From Candidatus Neomarinimicrobiota bacterium (GTDB lineage: Bacteria > Fidelibacterota > SORT01): DNA of 46,036 nucleotides. The first letter of the stretch is position 1; every line of letters starts with the position of its first letter. Made by a program: the position numbers and the translations under genes. Below are positions 35,059 through 43,306 of this stretch, piece by piece. A model generated the notes under the pieces. It did not search any database. It was not told the origin of the DNA and saw nothing but the letters and a program-made list of their open reading frames with translations. Location: assembly GCA_022567655.1 (NCBI GenBank), contig JADFGO010000005.1, positions 1 through 46,036 on the forward strand, given 5' to 3'.

Positions 35059-36393
35059 ATGTCAACCTTAAAAGAAAAATTATTCGCTAAAATTGAACCC
35101 AAACGAACTGAGGTCACAGAACTCCTCAGGGAGTTCGGAGATCAGAAAATCGCCGACGTTACTATATCGCAGGCGTACGGAGGAATGAGAGGGCTTAAAT
35201 GTATGGTCTGGGAACCTTCAGCGCTTGATCCCGATGAGGGAATCAGATTTCGCGGCTGCACGATCCAAAATTTACGTGAAAGACTCCCGAGAGCCCCCGA
35301 TGGAGAAGAACCGCTTCCTGAAGGACTTTTCTATTTACTCCTTTTGGGCGAGATCCCGTCTCAAGAAGAAGCCCGCGAGGTTTACAAAGAATGGATGAAT
35401 CGAAGGGAAGTCCCGCAGCATGTCTTTGACGTCATAGACGGATTGCCGAAACATACTCATCCGATGACTCAATTTTCCGTGGGGATTCTTGCCCTTCAGA
35501 CAGAATCCGTATTCTCTAAGCGTTATCACGATGGATTGCATAAAGAAGATTACTGGGACGCTCAATATGAAGATTCTATGAACCTGCTCGGCAAGCTTCC
35601 TACAATTGCAGCTTATATCTATCGCCGGACGTTCAAGGACGGCGTCAGAATACATGCGGACGAAAATCTCGACTGGGCAGCCAACTACGCTCATATGATG
35701 GGCATCGAATCACCGGAATATATGGAACTGATGAGGCTATATCTCACAATCCACGCCGATCATGAGGGAGGTAACGCCTCGGCGCATGCGGCGCATTTAG
35801 TAGGCTCTACCCTGTCGGACGCTTATTACAGTCTGTCGGGAGGAATGGACGCTCTTGCGGGTCCTCTCCACGGACTCGCTAACCAGGAAGTTCTTATCTG
35901 GATACAGCATTTACAGGAAAAACTCGGCGGCGGCGTTCCTTCCAAAGAGCAATTGGCAGATTACGTCTGGGAAACTTTGAACGACGGCCGGGTAATTCCG
36001 GGGTACGGGCACGCCGTATTAAGAAAAACGGATCCGCGATATACGGCACAACGTGAATTCGCCCAGCGACATATGCCCGATGATGAACTGTTCCGGATAG
36101 TCAGTTTGCTGTATGAAGTAGTACCGGACATACTTAGAGAACAGGGGAAGGCTAAGAATCCCTGGCCCAACGTCGATGCCCACTCGGGATGCTTGCAGTG
36201 GTTTTACGGTGTGAAAGAATATGATTATTACACCGTTATGTTCGGAGTCTCGAGGGCGTTAGGTGTACTCGCATCCTCGATATGGTCGCGGGCGCTGGGA
36301 TTGCCCCTCGAGCGACCGAAAAGCGTCACGACAGACTGGATAAAACAACACCTGCCCACAAACGGTACAGGGAAGAAAGCCGAGACTGCCTGA
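35059..36393 (+). CDS. Citrate synthase, mitochondrial-like (type I)
   Basis: Condenses acetyl-CoA and oxaloacetate to citrate at the entry of the TCA cycle. The 444-aa protein has the catalytic residues H271 (LAGPLHGLANQEV), H318 (PGYGHAVLRKTDPRY) and D373 (PNVDAHSG). Long stretches match my memory of animal mitochondrial enzymes, for example LYLTIHADHEGGN, and FGVSRALGVLAS followed by IWSRALGLPLERPKS. This is the eukaryote-like group that is also known from Geobacter and some other bacteria, not the NADH-regulated hexameric GltA. It has its own strong ribosome site. The C-terminal 15 residues are polar and variable. Confidence 0.95.
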   Translation: MSTLKEKLFAKIEPKRTEVTELLREFGDQKIADVTISQAYGGMRGLKCMVWEPSALDPDEGIRFRGCTIQNLRERLPRAPDGEEPLPEGLFYLLLLGEIPSQEEAREVYKEWMNRREVPQHVFDVIDGLPKHTHPMTQFSVGILALQTESVFSKRYHDGLHKEDYWDAQYEDSMNLLGKLPTIAAYIYRRTFKDGVRIHADENLDWAANYAHMMGIESPEYMELMRLYLTIHADHEGGNASAHAAHLVGSTLSDAYYSLSGGMDALAGPLHGLANQEVLIWIQHLQEKLGGGVPSKEQLADYVWETLNDGRVIPGYGHAVLRKTDPRYTAQREFAQRHMPDDELFRIVSLLYEVVPDILREQGKAKNPWPNVDAHSGCLQWFYGVKEYDYYTVMFGVSRALGVLASSIWSRALGLPLERPKSVTTDWIKQHLPTNGTGKKAETA

Positions 36394-36560
36394 CCCTTTT
36401 TACAACTATCCAGTTCTTTTTAGGTGCGCACTTCTCCATTTCGGTTATCTGCATCTAAGGAAAATCCTTCTTTTACTTGCATCTCTGAATCTGTCATTTA
36501 AAATTAACCGACCGACAATGCGACATTTAGATTCATGCTGAGAAAGCCTATTATTAAACG

Positions 36561-37292
36561 ATGATATCCGAAAGCGAGATCAAAACGATTATCGGGTCGA
36601 TTCGAACTGAGTTCAAATCACTTGCCGATCCATCGTACGCCAAGGGTGCCCGCAAAATTATCAGTGATGAAGACCGCGTGATAGGCGTCAGGGTGCCTGC
36701 AATAAAATCTGTCGCCAGAGAGTTCTTGAAAGAAAAAGGGAAGAAGATTGAATTGGATGATCTTCTCACGCTTGCGGATGAATGCTTCAAAACCGAAGGC
36801 AGGGAAGAGCAGTTGTTTGCCGTCTTCGTACTCTCCAAGCATTTAAAAAAAATGGACAGGGATTCATGGCAATTAATTGATAACTGGGTTGACTACATCT
36901 CGAATTCGGAGACCTGCGATCAACTCGCTACGCAATTTGCCGGGAAAATTCTACTCTCCAATATTGACCTCATAACCGACCTGAAAAAATGGGCGGGACA
37001 AACAAACGTATGGAGACGAAGATTTGCCGCCGCAGCTACCGTAGCATTGAATCGCGGCGGGCATTCCAATCCCGCGGCGACGTTCGAGGTATTGCGACCG
37101 CTTGTATCCGATAACAACGACATGGTAAGAAAAGCCGTCGCATGGGCGATCCGCGAAGCCTCCAAGGCGGACGAGGAATCCGCTTTTAGATTCTTAATGG
37201 ACGTCAAAGAAACGGCTGTGCCTCATGTAATAAAATACGGAAGCGAAAAACTCAGTCGCGAACACAGAGAATTATTAGGAATAAATGAATAA
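36561..37292 (+). CDS. DNA alkylation repair protein, AlkD-like
   Basis: HEAT-repeat DNA glycosylase family (243 aa), which removes bulky or positively charged alkylated bases. The N-terminus YAKGARKIISDEDRVIGVRVPAIKSVAREF and EEQLFAVFVLSKHLKKM are typical. So are the segments around SNSETCDQLATQFAG, VWRRRFAAAATVAL and VRKAVAWAIREASK, which carry the aromatic and acidic residues of the base site. Length is usual. It overlaps the following 105-aa gene by 8 bases. The 167-bp gap upstream holds no recognisable feature. Confidence 0.9.
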   Translation: MISESEIKTIIGSIRTEFKSLADPSYAKGARKIISDEDRVIGVRVPAIKSVAREFLKEKGKKIELDDLLTLADECFKTEGREEQLFAVFVLSKHLKKMDRDSWQLIDNWVDYISNSETCDQLATQFAGKILLSNIDLITDLKKWAGQTNVWRRRFAAAATVALNRGGHSNPAATFEVLRPLVSDNNDMVRKAVAWAIREASKADEESAFRFLMDVKETAVPHVIKYGSEKLSREHRELLGINE

Positions 37293-37602
37293 ATACCAAA
37301 TAACCGGAATTCAGAGTTATTCGGGAATCGGTGACATACTATCCGCCATATCCGACGGCAGCAAGACTCTCGGTCTGACGCCTGCTATTGCCAGCGAAGT
37401 CAAGCAGCCCGTCGGCGGTCTGATATGGCTTTTGAGGAAAGGCGAAAACAGCGGTCATTTAGAAGTTCTCTACGATCCCGGTGCGAATGAGATAATCGTA
37501 ACGCCGGTTTCCAAGACGGATAAAGATTGGGTTCATTCGCATGCTTTGTTGGTTGCGGAATATCTTTCCGACCGGTTAGGAGGACATTTAGCTGGTCAGT
37601 GA
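37285..37602 (+). CDS. Unknown 105-aa protein coupled to the AlkD-like gene
   Basis: Not recognised. The ATG lies inside the end of the repair gene (8-base overlap), which argues for a real, coupled gene. The protein is soluble, with a C-terminal half predicted as beta strand then helix (LEVLYDPGANEIIVTPVS, then WVHSHALLVAEYLSDRLGGH). No cysteines and no signal. Could be a partner in repair, but nothing in the sequence shows it. Confidence 0.65.
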   Translation: MNKYQITGIQSYSGIGDILSAISDGSKTLGLTPAIASEVKQPVGGLIWLLRKGENSGHLEVLYDPGANEIIVTPVSKTDKDWVHSHALLVAEYLSDRLGGHLAGQ

Positions 37603-37652
37603 CATCTTCTATAATTTTCGCTCAACCGTAAAATTCAGGGAGACTTGTTAAT

Positions 37653-39083
37653 ATGATTTATTTTTGGGTATCGTTTTCGTATCTAATGATCCTAATCGCT
37701 GTCGGTGCGATTCGCAGCCGCAGTGTTAAAGATCAAGCGGATTTTATGGTGGCGGGTAGAAAGCTCGGTACATTTGTATTGGTAGGAACGCTGGTGGCAA
37801 CGTGGATCGGCACCGGCAGTATATTCGGTAATGCGGAGAAAACTTACGAAATAGGCATCGTTGCGTTGATCCTGCCTCTCTCCGGCATTCTCGGTATAGT
37901 GGTTTTGTACTTCATAGCGGGAAGAGTCAGAAAATTTGAACAGTTTACGGTACAGGACATTTTAGAAGTCAGATATAATAAATGGGCGCGTCTTTTCGGC
38001 ACTGTGACCGTAGTGACCGCCTACACGACAATTGTCTCCTATCAATTCCGGGCTGGAGGCGCGGTAATAAATATCATCAATCCGGCTATAGATACATCCG
38101 TCGGAGTGATCATATCCGCCGTGTTCGTCATCCTCTACACAGGGCTTGCTGGGATGTTTTCAGTGGCGTACACAGACCTCGTGAACGGTATTCTCATCCT
38201 GGTGGGAATTATCCTCGCGGTACCGTTTCTCATGGTTGAGGCAGGGGGAATTGAAAGTATGATGCAAACACTCCCGCCAAGTCACTTTCAATTTTCAGGG
38301 GTACTCAACGGATGGGAGATAGTAGGTCTTCTTCTTCCCGCTTTTTTGCTGATGTTGGGTGACGCGAATATGTATCAGCGATTCTTTTCCGCAAAGGATG
38401 AAAAAACGGCAAAACGAGCAGTGATATATATGCTGATTGGAGTTGCCGTCGCTGAAATGATGATTATCCTCGCTGCATGGTACGCAAGCAGTCTGAACTG
38501 GGGAATTGAGAATCCGGGTCGGATAATCGTTTACGCCGCGGTTAATAACCTGCCGGTTATCCTCGGAACTATCATTATCGCCACTATAATTGCAATAATA
38601 GTCTCCACAGCCGATTCTTACCTTCTTGTTCCCGCAACCAGCTTAGTCAGGGACATTTACCAACGGTTCATCGAGCCTGAAGCATCACCCAAGAAGATAG
38701 TATTTCTCTCCAGAGTAGTGGTAGTCGCGCTGGGCATTATTGCCTACCTGCTGTCAACGTTAGACGATAAGTTTTTGGCCGTCGCTCTGTACGCATATAC
38801 GATTTACGGCGCGGGGATCACCCCCGCATTGCTTGCGGCTTTCTTTTGGAGGAGAGCCACAACCGCAGGCGGAATCTCATCGATAGTGGTCGGTACATTT
38901 GTTACCATAATCTGGAAAAATCTCGATATGGGAAGCTCGGTACCCGCTTCCCTCGGTATAGCGGGAGTACAGATAGATGCGGTTATCCCGGCTATTACAC
39001 TCTCGGTATTAACGCTGATCATGGTTAGTCTTCTTACAGAGAAGCCGCCCGAGGAAAAGTGGCGGCCATTTGCCGCTGATTAG
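37653..39083 (+). CDS. Sodium:solute symporter family protein
   Basis: A 476-aa membrane protein of the SSS family (PutP-like fold) with about 13 helices. It has VGTLVATWIGTGSIFGNAEKTYEIG, LEVRYNKWARLFGTV, the GLAGMFSVAYTDLVNGILILVG helix and STADSYLLVPATSLVRDIYQRF, which contains the conserved sodium-site serine/threonine region. Substrate is not evident; family members carry proline, acetate, sugars or vitamins. Proline dehydrogenase lies 8 kb away, which is too weak a link to assign proline. It ends 2 bases from the convergent flavin reductase gene. Confidence 0.92.
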   Translation: MIYFWVSFSYLMILIAVGAIRSRSVKDQADFMVAGRKLGTFVLVGTLVATWIGTGSIFGNAEKTYEIGIVALILPLSGILGIVVLYFIAGRVRKFEQFTVQDILEVRYNKWARLFGTVTVVTAYTTIVSYQFRAGGAVINIINPAIDTSVGVIISAVFVILYTGLAGMFSVAYTDLVNGILILVGIILAVPFLMVEAGGIESMMQTLPPSHFQFSGVLNGWEIVGLLLPAFLLMLGDANMYQRFFSAKDEKTAKRAVIYMLIGVAVAEMMIILAAWYASSLNWGIENPGRIIVYAAVNNLPVILGTIIIATIIAIIVSTADSYLLVPATSLVRDIYQRFIEPEASPKKIVFLSRVVVVALGIIAYLLSTLDDKFLAVALYAYTIYGAGITPALLAAFFWRRATTAGGISSIVVGTFVTIIWKNLDMGSSVPASLGIAGVQIDAVIPAITLSVLTLIMVSLLTEKPPEEKWRPFAAD

Positions 39084-39085
39084 TT

Positions 39086-39571
39086 CTATCCTGACAGTTT
39101 ATAGTAATCGTGCAGGGTCAGTAATTCTCCGTCGGAAAGTATCAAGCCGTCAAACGGGTTGCCCACGAGAAGTACACTGTTTTCGAGCTCAAACGAGCTG
39201 CTGTATTCGCAGTTCATGTACCCGATCGAGTTTTTCAAATAGGGGATTCCGTCATCTGTTCTTTCCATTTCTAAACTGTCTATAACTTTGAGCCTCTTCT
39301 CCTCTGTGAGCGCACATAAGGTTGCTTCCTCTAAATTTTCTTTCCCGAGAATGGAGATAGTAAATCGGTTCTTCTTGCGGATAAGAGAATATACGGGGCG
39401 GTCCTTTTCGATATTTATAACGATTCCTCCCAGGGTAAAAGAAGTCTGCATCACCCAACTGCACGTTATCATATCAAACTCTTCTTCGAACGCCGCCCCC
39501 AAAACGTATAGCCCGTAATTGAATTTTTTGAATAAAAGTTTCAGGACTTCATTGCTTTTTTCATCAGCCAA
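39086..39571 (-). CDS. Flavin reductase-like domain protein
   Basis: Split-barrel FMN-binding protein (161 aa) of the flavin reductase-like family. It has FNYGLYVLGAAFEEEFDMITCSWVMQTSF near the N-terminus (the FMN phosphate region) and the NRFTISILGKEN strand. IGYMNCEYSSSFELENSVLLVGNPFDG is the usual C-terminal dimer strand. It probably uses NAD(P)H to reduce FMN, or acts as an electron-transfer flavoprotein. The start appears to be TTG at 39571 and no clear ribosome site precedes it, so the N-terminus is uncertain. Confidence 0.8.
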   Translation of the reverse strand: MADEKSNEVLKLLFKKFNYGLYVLGAAFEEEFDMITCSWVMQTSFTLGGIVINIEKDRPVYSLIRKKNRFTISILGKENLEEATLCALTEEKRLKVIDSLEMERTDDGIPYLKNSIGYMNCEYSSSFELENSVLLVGNPFDGLILSDGELLTLHDYYKLSG

Positions 39572-39734
39572 TTAAGTTAGCGTTCCTCAAATTTTTGCGA
39601 CAATTATTTTCCGGCTTTTTAGAAAATCAGTGATCTCTGATATATATGCTCGATCTCGGGCTAACTGACTGATGTCATCTCATTCGGAGTTGTCGCAAGT
39701 GTGCGATTTCTTTATATCACGTTGAAATGACTAA

Positions 39735-40250
39735 TTATACTCTTTCTAAGGTATGCATTGCCAGATACTTCAACATTCCGCGGACCGATATAAACCCTAT
39801 CGGTTCATCGTCCTTAATTACGGGAACGTGACGAATACTGTTAACTGACATCCTGTTCAAGGCAAATGCAATCGAATCGGATTCCCCGAGCGATTGGGGG
39901 TCTTTTGTCATGACCGCGGAGATCTTCACCGAATCCAATTTCAATTTCTTTACGACCACTCGCTTCAGAAGATCTCTTTCCGTGAATATCCCTTTTAATT
40001 TGCCGTCATCTACGATCAGCACGCTGCCGTGCCTTTTCCGCCGCATCAAATCAACAGCTTCCCGGACTGTCGAATCGGGACTCACTGTCAGCGGTTCGGG
40101 CGGATCCAGTGCCATTATAGTGTCGGTAAGAACCTTGGCTCCCAAGCCCTTGTCCGGGGTTATCATCCCGGCATCACGAAGGTCAATTCCGCAATTGGCG
40201 CAGTAGTCTTCGCCGGGGAAATTATCTGTAGCGCAGTGTGGGCACTTCAT
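39735..40250 (-). CDS. CBS-domain pair protein with N-terminal zinc ribbon
   Basis: A 171-aa soluble protein. C3-x2-C6 and C17-x2-C20 form a zinc ribbon, then two CBS domains follow (about 48-105 and 110-168), with SVLIVDDGKLKGIFTERDLLKRV and RHVPVIKDDEPIGFISVRGML. CBS pairs bind adenosine nucleotides such as ATP, AMP or SAM and act as energy sensors. No enzymatic domain is attached, so it likely regulates a partner. It is 28 bases downstream of a second CBS gene and probably co-transcribed with it. Confidence 0.85.
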   Translation of the reverse strand: MKCPHCATDNFPGEDYCANCGIDLRDAGMITPDKGLGAKVLTDTIMALDPPEPLTVSPDSTVREAVDLMRRKRHGSVLIVDDGKLKGIFTERDLLKRVVVKKLKLDSVKISAVMTKDPQSLGESDSIAFALNRMSVNSIRHVPVIKDDEPIGFISVRGMLKYLAMHTLERV

Positions 40251-40278
40251 ATTTCTAATAACCGGGGATTGATCCCGC

Positions 40279-40758
40279 TTATCCTCCTTCTGCGGTTAAC
40301 ATACTCTGGTCTGGAGATGGAGGAAGGTTATATACTTGTTCCGGCAGAAACTCGACGACAAAATCGACTATCATCCTCGCCGTCAAGATTCCCATGCATT
40401 TACCCTCGCTGTCCATGATCGGCAGATGTCTATAGCCACTCGAACTCATCTCCTCGACAGCGTCAGCGATTTTATTGTCTACGCTTAAAGTAACCGGCTC
40501 AGACGCCATGAATTCTTTGACAGGTTTTGATTCATCGATATCCGATTCCTCTAATTTCATGAGAATATCCCGTTCGGTAAATATACCCGTCAGGTCATCC
40601 CCATCGGTAACAAGAACGCAACCGTATCCGTTTTTGTCCATTTTGTCCACCGCTTCGGAGACGGAAGAGTCGATATCGACGCTCACCGGCGGTTCGAGAT
40701 CTAAATGCCCGAGAGATAAATTCTTTAACGCATCAGTTATTTTATCGTCAGTCGTCAT
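40279..40758 (-). CDS. CBS-domain pair protein
   Basis: A 159-aa protein made of two CBS domains, with GCVLVTDGDDLTGIFTERDILMKL at about 45-68 and RHLPIMDSEGKCMGILTARMIVDFV at about 110-134. A proline-rich tail follows. It lacks the zinc ribbon of its neighbour. The two genes look like an old tandem pair, as the FTERD element is shared. Likely a nucleotide-binding regulator of unknown target. Confidence 0.85.
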   Translation of the reverse strand: MTTDDKITDALKNLSLGHLDLEPPVSVDIDSSVSEAVDKMDKNGYGCVLVTDGDDLTGIFTERDILMKLEESDIDESKPVKEFMASEPVTLSVDNKIADAVEEMSSSGYRHLPIMDSEGKCMGILTARMIVDFVVEFLPEQVYNLPPSPDQSMLTAEGG

Positions 40759-40950
40759 CTTGTTTGGCTTTCCCCTGAAAGGCTTATATCAGCTTCTTAA
40801 AAGGGTGTTTCAGAAGTATAATTTAAGCTTTCAGCGGAAATATTCAACAAGTAAATTTAAATTCTTTCAAAGGGGATTTAATCTTCAATCAGTGGGTGTT
40901 ATGACTCTCCTATCTATTTTATCAACACCAACTTCCTTGTCTATACGAAT

Positions 40951-40978
40951 GTAGGGGACGCAGATCTGCGTCCCCTAC
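40951..40978. repeat. Perfect 28-bp palindrome
   Basis: GTAGGGGACGCAGA is followed at once by its exact reverse complement. The length without a mismatch is far beyond chance. It lies 15 bases after the end of the secretion-signal remnant. It may be a REP-like or MITE-like element or a strong terminator stem, although no T run follows. Confidence 0.85.
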
Positions 40979-40993
40979 CGTGTTCGACACAAT

Positions 40994-41131
40994 TTATTTC
41001 AGCAGAACCAGCTTTTCAGTCGCCCGGAAGTGACGTTCGGGGAGTACCGGGAACTCCTTCTGAAACATGGCAGCTGATACATCTAAAGGGGCAAAGTCAG
41101 TCCGATAATATTCATTGACTTTGTAACCGAT
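40994..41131 (-). pseudogene. Remnant with type IX secretion-like C-terminal signal
   Basis: A 45-codon open frame on the minus strand with no start codon at its head, closed upstream by TAA. It ends FPVLPERHFRATEKLVLLK and stop. The ending F-x-x-T-x-K-L-V-L-L-K matches the tail of type A sorting domains used by the type IX secretion system of FCB bacteria. The rest of a secreted protein is missing. It may also be chance, since only the last dozen residues carry the signal. Confidence 0.4.
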
Positions 41132-41207
41132 TTAGGTTAATCACACACGATTTGAAAGCGGCCACCGCCGTTGGCGGGGCAGGGGAATAGTTAAACAGGC
41201 AGGGATT

Positions 41208-43007
41208 TTGGATTTAGATAGCATACGGAACATAGCGATAATTGCGCATGTTGACCATGGCAAAACCACTCTGACCGACGCTCTTATGAGACAGACGAAT
41301 ATGTCCGACGAGAATGCGACGATGGACACTGATGTCCTTGAACTGGAGCGTGGCATCACAATTTATTCTAAGAATACTTCAGTTTATTATAAGAACACTA
41401 AAATTAATATTGTTGATACACCCGGTCACGCTGATTTCGGTTCGGAGGTGGAGCGGGTGCTGCGATCTATAGATTCCGTGGTTCTCGTAGTTGACGCTCA
41501 GGAAGGACCGATGCCCCAGACAAAGTTCGTGCTGAAGAAATCTCTCGAACTTGGACTCAAACCCATCGTCGTTATAAACAAAATTGACAAACCGGCGGCT
41601 CGCCCGGATGAAGTGCATGAACTGATTTTCGAACTGTTTTTAGACCTCGGAGCAAACGACGAGCAACTCGACTTTGCGACTGTCTATTCAAATGCAAGAG
41701 AAGGGACAGCAAAACTCAAATTAGACGATGAGGGAACAGACCTTATGCCTCTTTTGGACACTGTTTTAGAGAAGGTTCAGCCGGCGTCAGACGAAGCCGC
41801 ACAAAACAAACCGCTGCTGATCCAGACTTTCAATCTTGGATACGATAATTACCTCGGGCGGTTGGCTGTCGGAAGAATATACGAAGGCAGAATTAACCGC
41901 TCGGATGAAGTGATAATCAAATCTGCGAACGGCGAGTTTAGAACCGGATTGATAAATAAGTTGTTCACTTTTGAAGGCGTCAACAGGAAAGAAGTAGACT
42001 CGGCGAGCGCGGGCGATATCGTCATGATAGCCGGACTTGCAGACATATATATCGGCGAAACTATATGCGAGAACGAAACACAGGAAGCCCTTCCCGCAAT
42101 TGATATTGACGAGCCGACTATCTCACTGAATTTTTTGGTGAACAACTCACCCTTTGCGGGTCGCGATGGAAAGTACGTCACTAACAGGCAGCTGCGGGAA
42201 CGGCTTGAAAAAGAGTTGGAGATAAACGTCGGATTAAAAATTGATTTTTCATCCACTCATCATTACCGGGTATTAGGACGCGGTGATATGCATATCGCTA
42301 TCCTCTTGGAAAATTTACGAAGAGAGGATTTTGAACTTCAGATTTCCCAACCGCACGTTATCATCAAGGAAGAAAACGGTGAAAAGCTTGAACCGTTTGA
42401 AGAGGTAACTGTAATTGTGCCGGAGGAGCTCACCGGAGTCGTGATAGAAAAGCTCTCAAGACGTAAAGGAAACTTGATAGAGATGAAGCCGGAACAGGAA
42501 GGTGTTAATCTGATTTTTGAAATACCTTCCCGCGGTCTTCTCGGCTACAAGAACAGTTTCATTGTGGACACAAGGGGACAAGGAATTCTATACAGCAGGG
42601 TTATCGGGTTCCGTTCACACGTAGGTGAGATAAAGAAGCGGCACGTCGGCTCAATGATATCCAAGTCTACGGGGAAAGCTCTCGGGTTCTCGCTGTTTAA
42701 TCTTCAAAACCGGGGCGCGCTCTATATAAGGGCAAACACAGATGTCTATGAAGGTATGATAATCGGTAACACATCAAAGGGAGACGACCTCACGGTGAAT
42801 CCCATCAAAGGCAAGCAGCTGACCAATATGCGCGCATCAGGAGCCGACGAAGCGATCCGCCTTACGACGCCGATAGAGCTGACTCTCGAAAACGGGATGA
42901 GCATTATGAGCGATGACGAATATTTAGAAATTACTCCCAAATCCGTTCGGCTCCGGAAACAACACCTCTCCGAAAACGAGAGAGTCAAAGCCGCGAGAAG
43001 GAAGTAA
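41208..43007 (+). CDS. typA: Ribosome-associated GTPase TypA/BipA
   Basis: Translational GTPase of the EF-G fold that acts on ribosomes in stress and in ribosome assembly. The 599-aa protein has G1 AHVDHGKTT at 13-21, G2 ERGITI at 47-52, G3 DTPGH at 70-74 and G4 NKID at 124-127. Domains II, III and V follow, with the C-terminal BipA-specific RNA-binding part (SRGLLGYKNSFIVDTRGQG, SFLF-like LFNLQNRGALYI, KGKQLTNMRASGADEAIRLT). Length is standard. The start is TTG at 41208, preceded by GGCAGGG. YSKN replaces the more common AKN after the switch I motif. Confidence 0.96.
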   Translation: MDLDSIRNIAIIAHVDHGKTTLTDALMRQTNMSDENATMDTDVLELERGITIYSKNTSVYYKNTKINIVDTPGHADFGSEVERVLRSIDSVVLVVDAQEGPMPQTKFVLKKSLELGLKPIVVINKIDKPAARPDEVHELIFELFLDLGANDEQLDFATVYSNAREGTAKLKLDDEGTDLMPLLDTVLEKVQPASDEAAQNKPLLIQTFNLGYDNYLGRLAVGRIYEGRINRSDEVIIKSANGEFRTGLINKLFTFEGVNRKEVDSASAGDIVMIAGLADIYIGETICENETQEALPAIDIDEPTISLNFLVNNSPFAGRDGKYVTNRQLRERLEKELEINVGLKIDFSSTHHYRVLGRGDMHIAILLENLRREDFELQISQPHVIIKEENGEKLEPFEEVTVIVPEELTGVVIEKLSRRKGNLIEMKPEQEGVNLIFEIPSRGLLGYKNSFIVDTRGQGILYSRVIGFRSHVGEIKKRHVGSMISKSTGKALGFSLFNLQNRGALYIRANTDVYEGMIIGNTSKGDDLTVNPIKGKQLTNMRASGADEAIRLTTPIELTLENGMSIMSDDEYLEITPKSVRLRKQHLSENERVKAARRK

Positions 43008-43282
43008 GTTACTTTGAGTCGCTGTACTTCGCGGAATCAGTTACCGAATAGAGATCATATTCGTGTCCCAATTTGCCCCGGCTTGTCCCGTAATACCGAT
43101 TCATCGAATGTACTATTGATAACACCGAACCGAAATTTGGGGATAAGGTCACGTCTCTCCTTAAAGATCCTTTGCGGAAATAAACTTGCCGTAGGAATAT
43201 AATATTATTATCTTAATTAAGCTTTATTTTAATATCCGTTATTTGATATTTTAATACGGGCGCTTAAACATAAAGGAGAGCA
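43008..43282. other. Intergenic region after typA with a decayed palindromic repeat
   Basis: No gene is supported; a 62-codon plus-strand frame at 43014-43202 has no recognisable protein. Bases 43073-43106 read, on the minus strand, CGAT-GA-ATCG followed by GGGACAAGCCGGGGC. This is the same order of elements as the block at 31423-31453, so it appears to be a degenerate copy. Downstream, 43200-43260 is very AT-rich and likely holds the promoter of the next gene. Confidence 0.4.
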
Positions 43283-43306
43283 GTGACTGAAAGGAGCATC
43301 CGATAA
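43283..43306 (+). CDS. Candidate 7-codon leader peptide
   Basis: AAGGAG at 43273-43278 is followed by GTG-ACT-GAA-AGG-AGC-ATC-CGA-TAA. The stop overlaps the proposed ATA start of the next gene (ATAA), and the ribosome site of the next gene lies inside this micro-frame. It could couple translation, or be the true N-terminus of the next gene broken by a frameshift or base error. Confidence 0.3.
   Translation: MTERSIR

Larger units (their letters stand above)
40759..41207. other. Intergenic region upstream of typA
   Basis: This 449-bp gap holds a perfect 28-bp palindrome (40951-40978) and, directly beside it on the minus strand, a 45-codon remnant ending in a type IX-like signal (40994-41131). 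A GC-rich stem GCCACCGCC-GTT-GGCGGGGC near 41161-41180 lies just before typA. Nothing else was recognised. Confidence 0.55.

Noticed and set aside
43014-43202. 62-codon plus-strand frame after typA
   Set aside because: No ribosome site, no recognisable protein, and it covers a palindromic repeat.
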